A stretch of 64,000 nt of DNA from Eulemur rufifrons (lineage: Eukaryota; Chordata; Mammalia; Primates; Lemuridae), in the NCBI RefSeq assembly GCF_041146395.1, contig NC_090989.1, forward strand, positions 219,884,843-219,948,842, written 5' to 3'. Numbering within the stretch: position 1 is the first letter of the stretch; each line of letters opens with the position of its first letter. The translations under genes and the position numbers were made by a program. The notes below the pieces were generated by a model. That model made no database searches. It saw only the letters and a list, made by a program, of their open reading frames with translations, and was not told where the DNA came from. This document shows positions 13,345 to 26,245 of the stretch, piece by piece.

Positions 13345-13430
13345 AATTAGCCTTATTTCATTAAATCCCTGACACTTATCACAGTCTTGACACATAGTAA
13401 CTGTTTTATATATCTTGAATAAATAAATAT
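13345..13430 (+). mobile_element. L2 3' end fragment
   Basis: ttaaatccctgacacttatc, cttgacacatagtaactgtt and ttgaataaataaatatt follow the L2 3' end pattern ('ggcacatagtaggtgctcaataaat'). Confidence 0.6.
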
Positions 13431-13639
13431 TCCAGTGACTAAAATACCTGAGTCATTTAGACATGGCTAACATGCAAGTAGGCTCTTTAAAGTTTCTAAA
13501 CTGCAACCCCAAAAGACAGGACTAATTTCATTACCCTCTGGCTTTACTTTCTTATTTTCAGCTCTAACCTCTGCTGAAGTGGAGATCACCATCTTAAAAC
13601 CCTGGGGCTTCAGCTGCCTCCTGGACATGCAGGCCAGTC

Positions 13640-13892
13640 ATGATAAGGAGAAGCAGATCCCACCCGGCTGATCAAGGAGAGTCCAGGCTTTTGCACAGGT
13701 GGTTGACTCCAAGGAGCCTCCATCTCTTCCGAGCCGTGCTTTATGGTGCAGGCAGAATAGTCTTTCAAAACACCAAAAGGATCTACTTATTCCTTTGCTT
13801 AAAATTCTTCAACAACTTCCTGATATTTGTAGGAAAAAGCCCAAAATCCTTAACAAAGCTTACAGATTTTTTTAACATGGGTTTTTTAAAAA
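13640..13892 (+). mobile_element. L2 fragment interrupted by an Alu
   Basis: ttcctttgcttaaaattctt, caacaacttcctgatatttg and gcccaaaatccttaacaaag resemble the L2 3' region ('ctcccctgcttaaaacccttca...'). The L2-like text continues after the Alu. The 96-residue frame here is not a gene. Confidence 0.55.
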
Positions 13893-13902
13893 AGTGCTTT
13901 CA

Positions 13903-14245
<343 letters not shown>

Positions 14246-14255
14246 AGTGCTTTCA

Positions 14256-15479
14256 ATATGGCTTACAAGAGTATTTTTCAATTGACAAATCAAGTAATCA
14301 GTCAAATTAATTGTCAAAGCAAAGTGTAAAATCAATTTAGTGGGTTGAGACCAGCTTTTTAAAAAATAAAATGCAGTAGAATATACTATATTAGATGGAC
14401 TACATGTAGAATCAGTATGATTTCTTGAAGTTTCTTTCTATTATGCTTACATGATAATATATATAGGATATAGCACGTTGTAAGTATATACTATATTACA
14501 TATGATGTGATAAATATCATATCACATCAGACATTAGCTCAGTAAGTACTTGCTAGAAGTTAGGAAAGTCACTGAAAGTAATTATCCCTGAGAAATAAGT
14601 GCTTTGGGGATCGGCATCCTAAGCAGCTTTTTGAGAGAGAAGCAGCATGACCCAGGCAAAGGAACAGGCTCCTGAGGAGGAATGACAGGTCTCTGTGATC
14701 AGCAGGGCACTCAGCCCAGGTGTCTTTCCCAATCTGGCTGTGGTGGCCATGGCTGGATAACGATCCATTTGGCCGCCAGGCTTACAGAGAGAGCATTCAC
14801 TGAAGAGAACTCTTACCAGTATTGGGCTGTCTTAGGAATAATCCCAGCTTCAGAAGCACAAGCCCTTTTCCATTCTTCACTCCACCTACTATGGGAAGCC
14901 CCATCTTGGTGTTGTAGAGGATCTGCCTTTAGATATCTTTCCCTGGGTTCCTCTATGATGTCCAAAAGTCTACATTTTGCTCTGTATTTTAGGACACTGT
15001 GAAACTATTTTTTCCTGAGCCTTTTGTGAACAAGTCAGTCTATTAATAAAAAGGCTTTGAGAGGAAAAAGAAATCATCCCTAATTTAGATATCTTCTATG
15101 GGTTAGAAAATGGTTTAATTGAAAACTTTGGTTAATATATCACAGGAGTTACTGACTAATCAAATAATGCTTCCTCGAAAGTTAGTCAATGATTAAGAAT
15201 TATACTCCTTACTGTTGCAGAAGAGTTGACTTGAGTTCATGTACCTACTATGGAACACAAAATTATATGCAAAGTTCACAAGCATTTGTGAAATTTAAGC
15301 TAAACACTGGCAGTGGGAAGCAAAGAGTGGAATAATAAACTAAAATATCCTTCGTAGAGATCAATGACCGCAATAGGTATAAAAATCACTACAAAATGTA
15401 AAGATATTGCTTATAAGTGATTTTTTATAATCTAGTAATAGCTCCAGTTTGGAAAACTTTAACATAAAATTAAGATAGT
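14256..15479. other. Intergenic, nothing recognised
   Basis: Has a small inverted repeat gatgtgata / tatcacatc at 14504-14528. The 106-residue frame at 14682-15002 has no recognisable domain, although the stretch is richer in G+C than its surroundings. Confidence 0.5.
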
Positions 15480-15645
15480 GGATCAAGAGGAAAGAGACCT
15501 GATTCGAGTCAGGAGTCAGGGTCCCAGTTTCAGCCCCACAAAAGTCAGCAAGGTGAACCCAGTCAAGGGGAGGCACCCTGACCCTCCAGGCCTCTGTGTT
15601 CCCAATGGGGAAACGATGCTGTGGACTAGCTGGGCCTGCCTGTCA
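15480..15645 (+). mobile_element. MIR SINE fragment
   Basis: gacctgattcgagtcaggag, then ggcctctgtgttcccaatgg followed by ggaaacgatg fits the MIR core ('ctgggttcgagtcc...ctcagtttccccatctg'). Confidence 0.6.
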
Positions 15646-16139
15646 AGCTTCGCCCTGCGTGATTCAGTTGCACTGTATATTCTCAAGCTGCTCGTTGTGT
15701 TACCGATTTGTCCCTAATGTTGGTGATCTGACTCAAATTATGTATGTAGAGAGAGCAAATTAAAAATGAACATAGGATTTTTCTGCCACAAAAAATTAAA
15801 TTATTTTGCCTGAAGGTATTTAAGGAATAACTGACTTCCATTTTCTCTGTGAAATATAAATATGAATAGATAAATAGACCCTCATCCCAACACTGGGTTG
15901 CAGATAAAATCATTAATTATCAGCTTGCACTGGTAAAAGCAGTCAGGGTAAAGCAGCTTTCAGCTTCCCCAGAAGGGATCTATGTCAAAGTCAAGAATCA
16001 GATAGTCGCTTGATTTTTACATGTTGGATATGTGGGCAGTAAATCTGTAGACAAATATCTTTGTAATTAGTTATCACCTTAATGACACTGCATTTTGAGA
16101 GAAGTTGGGAGGAGGACTGATTACATTAATGTAGTAATA

Positions 16140-16300
16140 AAGATAACAGGTCACTGCTTAGTGGGGAAAAACTTTCACCTTTGTATCATTGAGAAAGGCC
16201 ATGCCCAAAGTGCTAGGTAATTGTTTAAAGGTTGGGGTTATATTAGTTTCATGCTAAAGTTCATATATAAGATAAAACTTATTCATTAAAAACTCTCTCC
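16140..16300 (+). repeat. Unassigned ~150-bp repeat, copy A
   Basis: Aligns by eye with 18190-18340. The best shared block is 32 bp identical, starting at 16184 (tatcattgagaaaggccatg and onward to agtgcta). Further shared pieces are attgttta, ttagttt, gatgct/catgct and aagttcata. I do not recognise the family. Confidence 0.8.
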
Positions 16301-16589
16301 CCACCCCAATTTAATATTTGGTGACAGTATACTATTGATATGATTGAGTTACCTAACTAAAGCTTTTTAGCCTTAAGAGAAAGTGAAAAATATTTCTCTT
16401 TCTAGAAGGATATCTACTGTTTTTTTTATATTCATACAGTATAAGAGGAAATTATTTTAAAAACTATTTTATCAGATATTTACTGAACATCTACATGTTC
16501 CAGGCACTGTGCTTTAGAATTACTCACAAGGTCAAGAAAATGCTGGAATAGATCACTAAGTATCCTGCCAATCGTGGTCCTTCTAATCT

Positions 16590-16820
16590 TTTCTCCACAG
16601 AGTCAGACCAATCCTTGTGTAACACAATCTTGCTGACACCTCACTACAAATGCTACAGCCTACTCAGTGGCTCCCTATTGCAATAGGATGATAGGTGTTC
16701 ATGAATCTGTCATATCCACTTGCCTGTGACGGGACTGTGTCTTGTTAGCACCATATCCCCAGATACTAACATAGCACGTGGCTTAAAGTAGGTGTATTCA
16801 ATAAATGATTATTAAATATA
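16590..16820 (+). mobile_element. L2 3' end
   Basis: ctcagtggctccctattgca, then gcacgtggcttaaagtaggt and gtattcaataaatgattatt match the L2 3' end. Confidence 0.75.
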
Positions 16821-18189
16821 TAAATAACACCTATCATAGTCCTAGGAGGTGATGCCAGAAAACAAACCCTTGGTGTACTAGGTTCATAACAGGTTTTCAA
16901 AAATCTGTTATGAAGACAGAGCATACTACAGGGTTAATCACCACGATTCAGAAACCTACAGTTTGTTCCAAGGGAGGTCTCGGCAGAAAAATATAGAATG
17001 ATTTAAAAACTCTCTGGCTGTAGCATTGGAGGAGATTGTTTAATATGACTATGTAGAATAAGTCCTCAGTAAGAAAATGACTATTTAAAGTAACTGTGTT
17101 TCCATTTTTAGGCACCTCACTTTCGTTCATCTTGGTAACAGGCACCTGCTGTCCTTGCTTTGCAGTGCAGGGGGATGGAGTTACACCCTCTGCATTGCAT
17201 TTCATTCTCTTGGTTATTTACATAATCCCTCTGGCTGTGCCTATCAATTTATAGACCAAAGGAATCCCATTATGAGTACACTAAAGTCATATGCTTGGCT
17301 GCCTCATACAAATGTGTTTTACCTGGATTATGTCTGGCAGGGAAAGCCCCAAAGGGATGATAATTTCATTGTATTTAGCACAAAATCTCCCTGGAGATAG
17401 TGAGGGATGGAAGGGGATACCTGAAGTGTAGGGAAATCAAGCCTGTTGAGCATAATTACTCTTGAAAACTTGTCTTCTTTCAACAAATTTTGACTTTAGA
17501 CTTGCATTCTCATATAGGGTAGTTAAAACTTATCTATTGCCATGAAATATTTCCAGTGGCAGCCACCTTTGAAAACTTCACATTCATGACAAGCTATCCC
17601 TGTGAACATTTGTGAAATATTGACTTTTAAAAGAAAGATGATTCATTTTTTTTTTTCAAAATGATGGAGTTTGTTAGCTCTCTAAATATCCTTGATGATC
17701 AGAGAGGCTACCATGTTAACTTTTAAAAAATATATCAAATGAAAATACATGGAAATTACTAGAAAGTAAACTGAGAAAGAAGTTATACTCTCAGTAGAGA
17801 AATATAATGTAAATATTGGCTGCAAACAATAAAACAATTATGACGGTGCCCATAGTTCATTTATGTTTGTACAAAATTATAGGCTAATAAAAAACAGAGT
17901 ATATTACAATATATGAAGGTGCCAAGAGAACTGAATACCATTTCACTGTGTGCTTCAAAAGACTTTTTGAACCAAGATGAAGAAAAAAAACAATAGCATC
18001 TGATCACATCAGTATAGCTTAGTACATCAATATTGTCCTACGAGAAACTTTTTACTTCTCAAATAGAAGTGTTGAAGCTGACTTCACAAAGATTTTGTTG
18101 AACACTTGTAGATATTTAGACGTTTCCATTTGTAGAAGCCTGTTTCTAGAAATGGAAATTACTAAGAGTAATCCATTGTCCCAATAAGA
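16821..18189. other. Intergenic, nothing recognised
   Basis: AT-rich; the frames of 81-85 residues near 16948-17400 show no domain. Confidence 0.5.
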
Positions 18190-18340
18190 AATAAGTGCTC
18201 AATGGTGAACAACTTTTTCCTTTATATCATTGAGAAAGGCCATGCCCAAAGTGCTAAGTCATTGTTTAACCACTGGAATTAAATTAGTTTGATGCTGAAG
18301 TTCATAGATAACATCAAAGTTATTCTTTAAAAAACTCCCT
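18190..18340 (+). repeat. Unassigned ~150-bp repeat, copy B
   Basis: Second copy, same orientation, about 2.04 kb from copy A. The identical 32-bp block starts at 18225. Similarity fades on both sides of the quoted borders. Confidence 0.8.
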
Positions 18341-21300
18341 AAGTATTGCTTAGTATTACTAAGTATAAACCATTAATGCCAATCTGAACTTCAAAGCCAA
18401 GAAATATTTAATGAAAATTATTCATTACTCCTTGTAGTCTCATTTGTTTATTACATTATTAAAATATGACTATCTATGCTGTCATTCATTTGTTCAAGTT
18501 AAGTCAAGTCCTGGAGAAGTTCTGTTTCAATTATTACCCAAATGAGCCTTAAATAGAGATGTAAGAGGAGCCTGATGTTCACACAAATGTACAGTCTCAG
18601 GCAATTAACTCTGAGCTGACAGTCTGGGCACATGCGTTGCAGGGTGGTTCTACCTCTGGCTACATGACTTTAAACAATTCTGCATTGCCTTCCACTATGC
18701 TAATGATTCCTAAACTCACAATCACCTGGAGAAATTGTTCAACTATAAATTGCTGCCTCTTGTTCTCAATGTTTCTAACTTAGTAGATGAGAGGGGTGCC
18801 CAAACATTTGGATTTCCTAATGAGTACCCAGGTATTGCTAATACTTCTGCTATGGGACATACTGTGGGAACCAAGGCAATGCATACATCTCCCCATGTGG
18901 CCACTTTACTGATGAGGGAAACAGAAAGGTTACAGCAGATGCAATGGGATGACAGAATGTGTTATGGTCTTTAGTTGACAACGTGAGAGTAAGTGTGCTT
19001 TTATGGGGATGGAATCAGGAAAGGAGGGAGGAAGAGACACCTATCTGGACTCAAATAACAATATTCTCAGTTTATTGCAGCAAAAAAAAGATGGGAAATG
19101 AATTATAATGTAGATTAAATAAATAAATAAATAAATGAAACCCAAGTAGTCTAGGGAAGACTGAAGAATGTGCCAGAAAATTCCAACGGCATGTTCTAGT
19201 TCTGCCCTTGCCCATAGTATATCTGGGAGCTTAAAATCCAAAATTATACATAATTGTAAAGGGGCAAAGTTGACCTGCATTTATTATGGTGGTAGAAATA
19301 TCAAGGTCTTGCCTTACATACAAAGTGACAGTTCTCATCAGCTTTATGCTCAGAGAAGAACAAGGGTTAATGCATTTTTCAAATAGAATGTGGAGAATTA
19401 TTGTGCTTTAACCAGTATATGTTTAAATTTTAATAGGAATAGACATAGTCCTTCCCGATAGATATAAATAAATATTCACATTTATGTGGCTAAATATGGC
19501 ATTATACATTTATAAAAAACACATTTTCCAGTAGGAACACTAAACATATGAAACAGATTTAGTTAGTTCATAGCCTTGTAGAGAATATCAAGACGAGCTC
19601 CCTTTTTGGATTCTGGAGTGCAAATCCCACTGTAACTATTGCCGTTCTGTAAAAGTAGGTGAAACAGAGTGTTTTCCTACAACTTAGCTGGTGTGTTACT
19701 TATTACAGGCAGCATTATACACAATAAAATGCCCATATAAAGATTTTCAGGTGTATGAACAGACTTGCTGCAGTGGGATTTGTCTTGCAAAAGCTATTTT
19801 CTTTTAGAGAGATGAGGCTGCCTGCTTTTTCTATTTGCACATAATTTTCTGCATAGAACACTGCTTTGTCACTGCAATTCACTGTCTCTCATGGAGTTTC
19901 CAGACAGTTCAGGATATTTATAGTGGCATGAATTACACTGCTGAAATAAATATTACCACGCCTCCCTATTCAGTGGACATCATGAACAGAGACAGAACAA
20001 GACATCTGCTTTCTGTGAAGGGAATTGCGTGAGCACTCTGTGATTTTCAGTGGGAAAGAGAACAGTTTGCTAACCTAGAACGAGTTTGTGTCATTCACCC
20101 ATAAATGTCATTGAAGTTCATACTGAATCAAGTCCAAACACAAAATTGTCTGTACAATTTTCCGTGCAGATTTTGCAAACTGGAAAGATTTGGTAAAGAC
20201 TTGCAATTTTAATGATTAATTAGCCCTTAGTATTTTTAAACACTCTCTCATTACTGTTGAGTAGCAAAATGTATGTACAGAATCCAGACAACAAAGGCTT
20301 GTAGTCTGAATTTTTCAGTACATACTTTCAAAACAATACAATTTGTAGGGAAAATAATTTTACATGATTTTCTGCTATAAAAATTGGTTTTCTCAATCCC
20401 ATCAGAGTGTCAAACACAGGGAAGTTACTTTACGATATATTAGAAAATGTAAGTATGGGTCATTTCAATGAATAAATCATGAAAGATGAAAATATTTAAT
20501 TTCTGAAATAGGTGCATGGATTTAACATATATTTTACATATGAAATTAATGCAAATTAAGTTCAGTTAAGCAAAAGCACATGAAGAATTTGAATGATCTG
20601 TATCCATTACCTTAGAGAAGGAAGGTTATTATAATATATTCTATGTTGCCTTTTACTTAATGGTGACTAAGGTAGTATTTAATATGAAATAATATAATAG
20701 AACAAATATCGAAGGACTTTTCTTCCATCAAAATAATACAGCTTATCTCTAAGGGGTGAACATTCTTGAGAACATAAGAGCAGGATATAAAAGTAGAGAA
20801 AATAGTGTAATATAACTTGTAATAAACATTGATTTCTTTTTTTTTTAATGCTTGGTATATCTTTGTGACTCTTCTATTGTTCCAGGGGCTAGAAGAGTGA
20901 GTGGTGGTGTGAATATTTAGAATTGTGTTCATAATTTTATATCCCAAGTTGCAACTAAAAAAATAATATAAAGGATCAAACTTTTCTTCTCCAAATAATT
21001 CCTCTGCATAAAAAAGCCACTCTTACTATCAAAGACATAAACTGAGTTATCCTCTTCTTTCTTTGAAATAAAAACACACAAAGTTCAATCAAGTTAGATG
21101 TGAAGACACATGTTTTTTTTACTGAGACAACATTTGAGTTATTAATATTTTAAACAGAAAATTATTAATGTGACTATTACAGATATCAAAGTCATTTTAT
21201 GACAAAAAGATGACAGTTGGCAGAGTCAGTTAATAAGCAAATACAGGAAACTAATATTTCAACAAGGTAGTCATCAATTCCTCTACAAATCTTTTATATT

Positions 21301-21484
21301 AACTCATATATTTTTGTTGAGATATGAGTCTTCTGTATTTGATTAATAACTTCTTTATCTGAATGTAATTTTTAAAGGTTTATTATATTTTTGAGTGACA
21401 TACCTTTAAAAAATCCAAAAGTACATCTGATAATTAATAAATACATCCTTGAAAGTTTTTATAGTAGCTATACAATCTAACCAT
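18341..21484. other. Intergenic, nothing recognised apart from an (AAAT)n run
   Basis: AT-rich. An (AAAT)n run lies at about 19116-19137. About 18700-18850 faintly resembles a MER5A element. No gene-like frame. Confidence 0.5.
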
Positions 21485-21840
21485 GCTGTCCATTAGAGCA
21501 GCTACCGAACACATGAAATATGGAAAGTATGGCTGAAGAACTGATTTTGTAATTTTAACATTTACAAAATATTAAATATACTTGGAACAACTTTCTCAAC
21601 TCTAAATTTTATGAAATATAAATAAAGATGAAGTATATCTCATACAATTTGCTCTTTGGATTGAGATTTGCTTTCTGTGTAAGGTACACACTGGATAAAC
21701 ATAAGATAAAACCTTAGTTATGGAAAAATAGGGAAATAGTATTAGTTTTTTTATATTGTTTACTTTTTGGATTAATAATATTTTGGATATGTGTGATTTA
21801 AAATGTTATTGAAATTTTAAAAATTTGCATATTTTAATTT
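21485..21840. mobile_element. Possible old DNA transposon remnant
   Basis: catgctgtccattagagcag and gctctttggattgagatttg recall a mammalian hAT-like family with 'ctgtccaatag' ends. The match is weak and the borders uncertain. Confidence 0.3.
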
Positions 21841-21910
21841 TTTAAAATGGCTGCTAGAAAATTTGAAATTGCATACATGGCTTTGCATTATTATATTTCC
21901 TTCCTCCAAC

Positions 21911-21971
21911 CCTTCCTTTCTCCCTCCCTTCCTCCCTCCCTCCCTCCCTCCCTCCCTTCCTTCCTTCTTCC

Positions 21972-22003
<32 letters not shown>

Positions 22004-22027
22004 TTCTCCTTTTTCTTTCTTTCTTTT
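21911..22027. repeat. 117-nt uninterrupted pyrimidine tract
   Basis: Every base is C or T: a (TTCC/CCCT)n part followed by a (CTTT)n part. It adjoins an antisense Alu, so it probably grew from that element's A tail. All open frames through it are low-complexity artefacts. Confidence 0.97.
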
Positions 22028-22203
22028 GCAGAGCCTCTCTCTGTTGCCCAGACTAGACTGCAGTGGCATCATTGTAGCTTAGTGTAATCTTAAATTCCCA
22101 GGCTTAAGCTATCCTCCTGACCCAGCCTCCCAAATAGCTGGGGCTACAGGCGCATGCCACCATGCCTGGCTAATTTTTCTATTTTTTGTAGAGATGAGGT
22201 CTT
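22028..22203 (-). mobile_element. Truncated Alu, antisense
   Basis: Reverse-complement Alu text: ctctgttgcccagactagac, then gcctcccaaatagctggggc and gccaccatgcctggctaatt. Only about 175 bp is present. The sequence where its A tail should lie has become the long pyrimidine tract to the left. Confidence 0.88.
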
Positions 22204-23089
22204 GAATTCATTTGTCCTTCAATGTCCTCCCTTGACATCTGCACCATCTTCATTGTCTCCTCTCATTCAATCCAAGGGAGTTCCTTATGACTAAGGAAGT
22301 AAACCTTGAGCTTGGTTTACAGATGCTAAGTTCCCAAGGATGGAATGTGTTCATGGGAACCAAAAGTTTCATCAAACTGCAAGTTAGAACAGTTGCCTGG
22401 CCACTTAGGGCTTATAATTGCACTGAAGCACATTGCTGTGTGGACTGGGGCAATTTATGCTGATTATCAAAGGTGACTTGAGTAGCTTTGAAATAGTGAG
22501 AAAGGCTGGGAACACACTGCCTGGGTCCTCTAAGCATGTATTAATACTTCCGTATCTAATAACAAGTGGTAGTAGAAAACTACAGCAGCCAGAAACAGAC
22601 AGGCTACTGAGGATTCAGGTCCTTCAGAGATGAAAATTTAGATCAACCCAGTAGTAAAGAGACTCTATCAGCTGAAACTCCAACTTACCAAACATAAATC
22701 TACATCCTCTAAGTCCTTTTTGGTACACTTTTCTCTTAGGATGTCCTCATGGACTCCCATAGCGCATGGTCTCCCTCACTGCAACAAGTCAATAAAAGCA
22801 ATTATGTTCTACTATAGGGGTGTTCCTTGTTCCTGGAGATCTTGGCTGGAGAGATTTGACAAATCTATGCCATGAGCATTTGGGATCCAAAGGAAAGCAA
22901 GAAGAACCCTCCTCAGAAAAAACAGACATTTGCAAAGGACAAATGGATGACTTAGCTGTCAGTAATAAAGATTCCTCCAAGCACACAAAAGAAGAGTGAT
23001 ATGAGTAAAGGAAGAGAGAAACATCATCAGAAACAATTTATAAAGAGAGGACTTAACAGTCCCAGGCCTCAGTGGGATGTGGGGGCTGG
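22204..23089. other. Intergenic, possibly an old LTR region
   Basis: Contains caagtcaataaaagcaatta at about 22786, reminiscent of an LTR polyadenylation region. I cannot match a family or find termini. Confidence 0.3.
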
Positions 23090-23928
23090 TGGTGGTGGGA
23101 ATACCCATGTATTCACTTATGTACTCAGTGTGTCAACAGGAATTTAGAGTGCCAACTAGGTGCTGGGCACTGGGTGCTGGGGAGGCAATAAGAAACAAAA
23201 GAAAAATACTATTCTTTCCTTCACGGTGCTACAGTTTAATGGTAGCAGGTGGAAGGAATGAAGCTTAATCAAATAATTGCAGAATTAAGAATTTCCACTG
23301 TGACTGATGCTCTGAAGGAAATGTCCATAAGGCTGCAAGGGAATATATTAAGGAAGTGATGAGACAAATGAAGAGCATCAGAGGGAAGACCATCTGTGAT
23401 GACCCTCCCCATGGTGGGAAAGAATAAGATGAGTAGAAAAGCATGAAGTAGGATTCATAGGAATGGCATTGGCAGTGGCAATGGGGATATTCTGTAGAAG
23501 AGTGTGGAAAGGTAAGTAAGGCTTGACATGCAGAATATTATAGGATAGGGGTCACCAAACTGCAGCCCATAAGTCAAAGCTGGCCCATCACAGGCATTTG
23601 TCTATAAAGTTTTATTGGAACAAAGCCACGTATTTGTTTACATGGTGCCTATGGCTGCTTTTTTATTACCATAGCTGTATTGAACAGTTCCAGCAGAAAC
23701 CATATGGCTCACAAACCCTAATATATTGGCCATCCTCAGAGACTATGTGTGCTGACCTCTGTTTTAGGCTATATTAGGAATTTTGTCTTCATTGTAAGAG
23801 TAATGGAATGCCATCAGTGGTGTGGAAAAGATGCTTTTGGCTATGATATGGTGAAATCATTGAACAGTGTCCAGAGCAATGATGAAGCAATGAAGCCATA
23901 GTTCACATGAAAGATGAAGGTGTTTTAG
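23090..23928 (+). repeat. Old mammalian interspersed repeat, left part (split by L1)
   Basis: gccaactaggtgctgggcac, gaatggcattggcagtggca, ttgtcttcattgtaagagta and gatgaagcaatgaagccata follow a common mammalian repeat ('ggtgctggggatacag ... tggattttactctgag ... aggaggctattgcaataatcc'). It resumes at 26246 after the L1. A hAT element also interrupts it. The family name is not asserted. Confidence 0.6.
23545..23761. mobile_element. hAT-Charlie element inside the older repeat
   Basis: ggggtcaccaaactgcagcc, aagttttattggaacaaagc, cacgtatttgtttacatggt and the end gtgtgctgacctctg. It is the same family as the copies at 173 and 7690 but in reverse orientation. Confidence 0.85.
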
Positions 23929-26245
23929 GTGGTATCTCAGTGTGGTTTTGATCTGCATTTTCATAATTATTAGTGATGCTGAGCATTTTTTCATGTGCTT
24001 ATTGGCCACTTGTATATCTTCTTTGGAGAAATGCATATTCAAGTCTTCTGCCCCCTTTTTAATTGGGTTGCTTGGTTTTTTGTTGTTAATTTGTAGGAGC
24101 TCTTTATATATTCTGGATAGTAACTCCTTATCAGATATATGATTGTCAAATATTTTCTACCATTTTGTAGGTCACATTTTTACTCTGTTGATGATCTCCT
24201 TTGATGCACAGAAGTTGTTAACATTGATGTAGTCCAAACTATGTATGTTTTCTTTTGTACTCTAAGATTTTGGTGTCTTCTGCAAAAAATCATTGCCAAA
24301 TCTAGTCTCAAAAGGTTTTCCCCCTAAGTTTTCTTCTAAGAATTTTGTAGTTTTATCTCTTACATTTAGGTTCCTTGATCCTTTTTGAGTTACTTTTTGT
24401 ATATGGTGTAAGGTAAGGGTCCAATGTCATTCTTTTGCATGTGGATATCCAGTTTTCCCAGCACTATGTGTTGAAAGACTGTCCCTTCCCCATTGAATGG
24501 TCTTGACACTCTTGTATAAAATCTTTTGACTTTATATGCAAGGGTTTATTTCTGGAATCTCTGTTCTATTCCATTGGTCTATATGTCTGTTGTATGCCAG
24601 TATCATGTTGTTTTGATTACTATTAATTTTTGGAATAGTTTGTGAAAGCAAGAAGTATGAGATCTTCTACTTTGTTCTCTTTTTTTTTTAAGATTGCTTT
24701 GTCTGTTTAGGTCCCTTTAAATCCCAAATGAATTTCAGGATGGGTTTTTATATTGCTGTATATAATGCCTTTGGGATTTTGATAGAGATTGAATTAAATC
24801 TGTTGATCATTTTTGGATAGTATTGATAACTTAGTAATAAATCATCTAAGCCATGAACATGTATTGTCATTCCATTTATTTGTGTCCTCTTTAACTTTTT
24901 CAGAAACATTTTATGGTTATCAGCATACTAGTCTTCCACCTAATAGGTTCAAATTTTTCCCAAGTATTTTGTTCTTTTTGATGCTATTATAAATGGAATA
25001 TTTTAGAAATTCCCTTGTCAGGTTGTTTCTAGTTAGTATATAGGAATACAAGTGATTTTTGCATGTGAATTTTGCATCTTGCAACTGAGCTTATTTCATG
25101 TATTAGTTCTAACATGTTTTTGTTTTTCGTTTGTTTTTGCTGTGGAAACTTTTGGGTTTGCTACCAACAAAATCCATATCCTTTGTGAATAGAGTTAATT
25201 TTACTTCTTCTTTTCCAATTTGGATGCCTTTTATTTCTTTTTCATGCCTAATTGCTCTGGTTGGAACTTCTATTATTATGTTAAAGACAAGTGGCAAAAG
25301 TGGATATCTTTGATTAGTTCTTGATCTTGTAGAAAAAGCTTTCCATCTTTCATCAGTGAGAATGATGTTAGCACTGGGCTTTTTATATGTGACCTTTATT
25401 AAGTTAAGGGAGTTGCCTTCTGTTTTTAGTTTTTTGAGTGTTTTTAGTATGAAAGGGTGTTGAATATTGTAAAATGCATTTTATGTGTGTATGAATTGAG
25501 ATGATCATCTAGATTTTGTCCTTCCTTCCATTAATGTGGGGAATCACATTGATTAATTTTTTGTGTTGAATCATCCTTGCATTCCAAGGTTAAATCCTAA
25601 TTGGTTGTGATGTATAATCCTTTTAATGTGCCATTGAATTCCGTTTACTAATAATTTTGTTGAGGATTTCTGCATCATATTCATCAGGAATATCAGTCTG
25701 TAGTTTTCCTGTAATATCTTTGTCTGGCTTTGCTATCAAAAGAATGCTGGCCTCATGGAATGGGTTGGAAAGTATTCCCTCCTCTTAAGTTTTTGGAAAA
25801 GTTTGAGGAAGATTCTTGTTCATTCTTCTTTAAATGTTTGGTAGAATCCACCTGTGAAGCCATTGAGTCCTAGGCTTTTTTTATTGGGAGATTTTTGATG
25901 ATTCAGTTTATTTATTGTTTACAGGTCCGTTCAGATTTTCTCTGTCTTCTTGATCCATTCGTAATAGGTTATGTGTTTCCAGGAATTTATCCATTTCATA
26001 TAGATTATCTAAATTTTTGGCATAAAAAATACATATATTCGTTTGCAGAACTTTTTTTGTCACAACTGTTACTTTTATTTTTGAAATTCTGAATTCTTTC
26101 TTGTCCAATTTCTTGTTGTGCATCATGGCCAGGCCAACTGTTCTTTCCTCTGCCTGGCCCCTCGGGACTTCCCCCACCAGTGGGCCACACCACGGTCCCA
26201 AGAACCAGGCCACAACCTGAGCTACTATGGCTACTGTCATGGAGA
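23929..26245 (-). mobile_element. Truncated L1 (ORF2 C-terminal part and 3' UTR), antisense
   Basis: Antisense L1 text throughout: ggttttgatctgcattttca, gagcattttttcatgtgctt, ctattccattggtctatatg, tgccagtatcatgttgtttt. On the minus strand, 25109-25297 reads a degenerate reverse transcriptase piece (RAIRHEKEIKGIQIGKEEVK), with the family's FADDM altered to FTKDM, so it is inactive. Direct repeats tgttttag at 23921-23928 and 26246-26253 probably mark the insertion. About 26118-26245 is G+C-rich and unlike the rest. Confidence 0.85.

Noticed and set aside
25908..26240. 110-residue minus-strand frame running from G+C-rich text into L1
   Set aside because: It spans a repeat junction; the L1 part is out of any intact ORF2 and the rest is unassigned.
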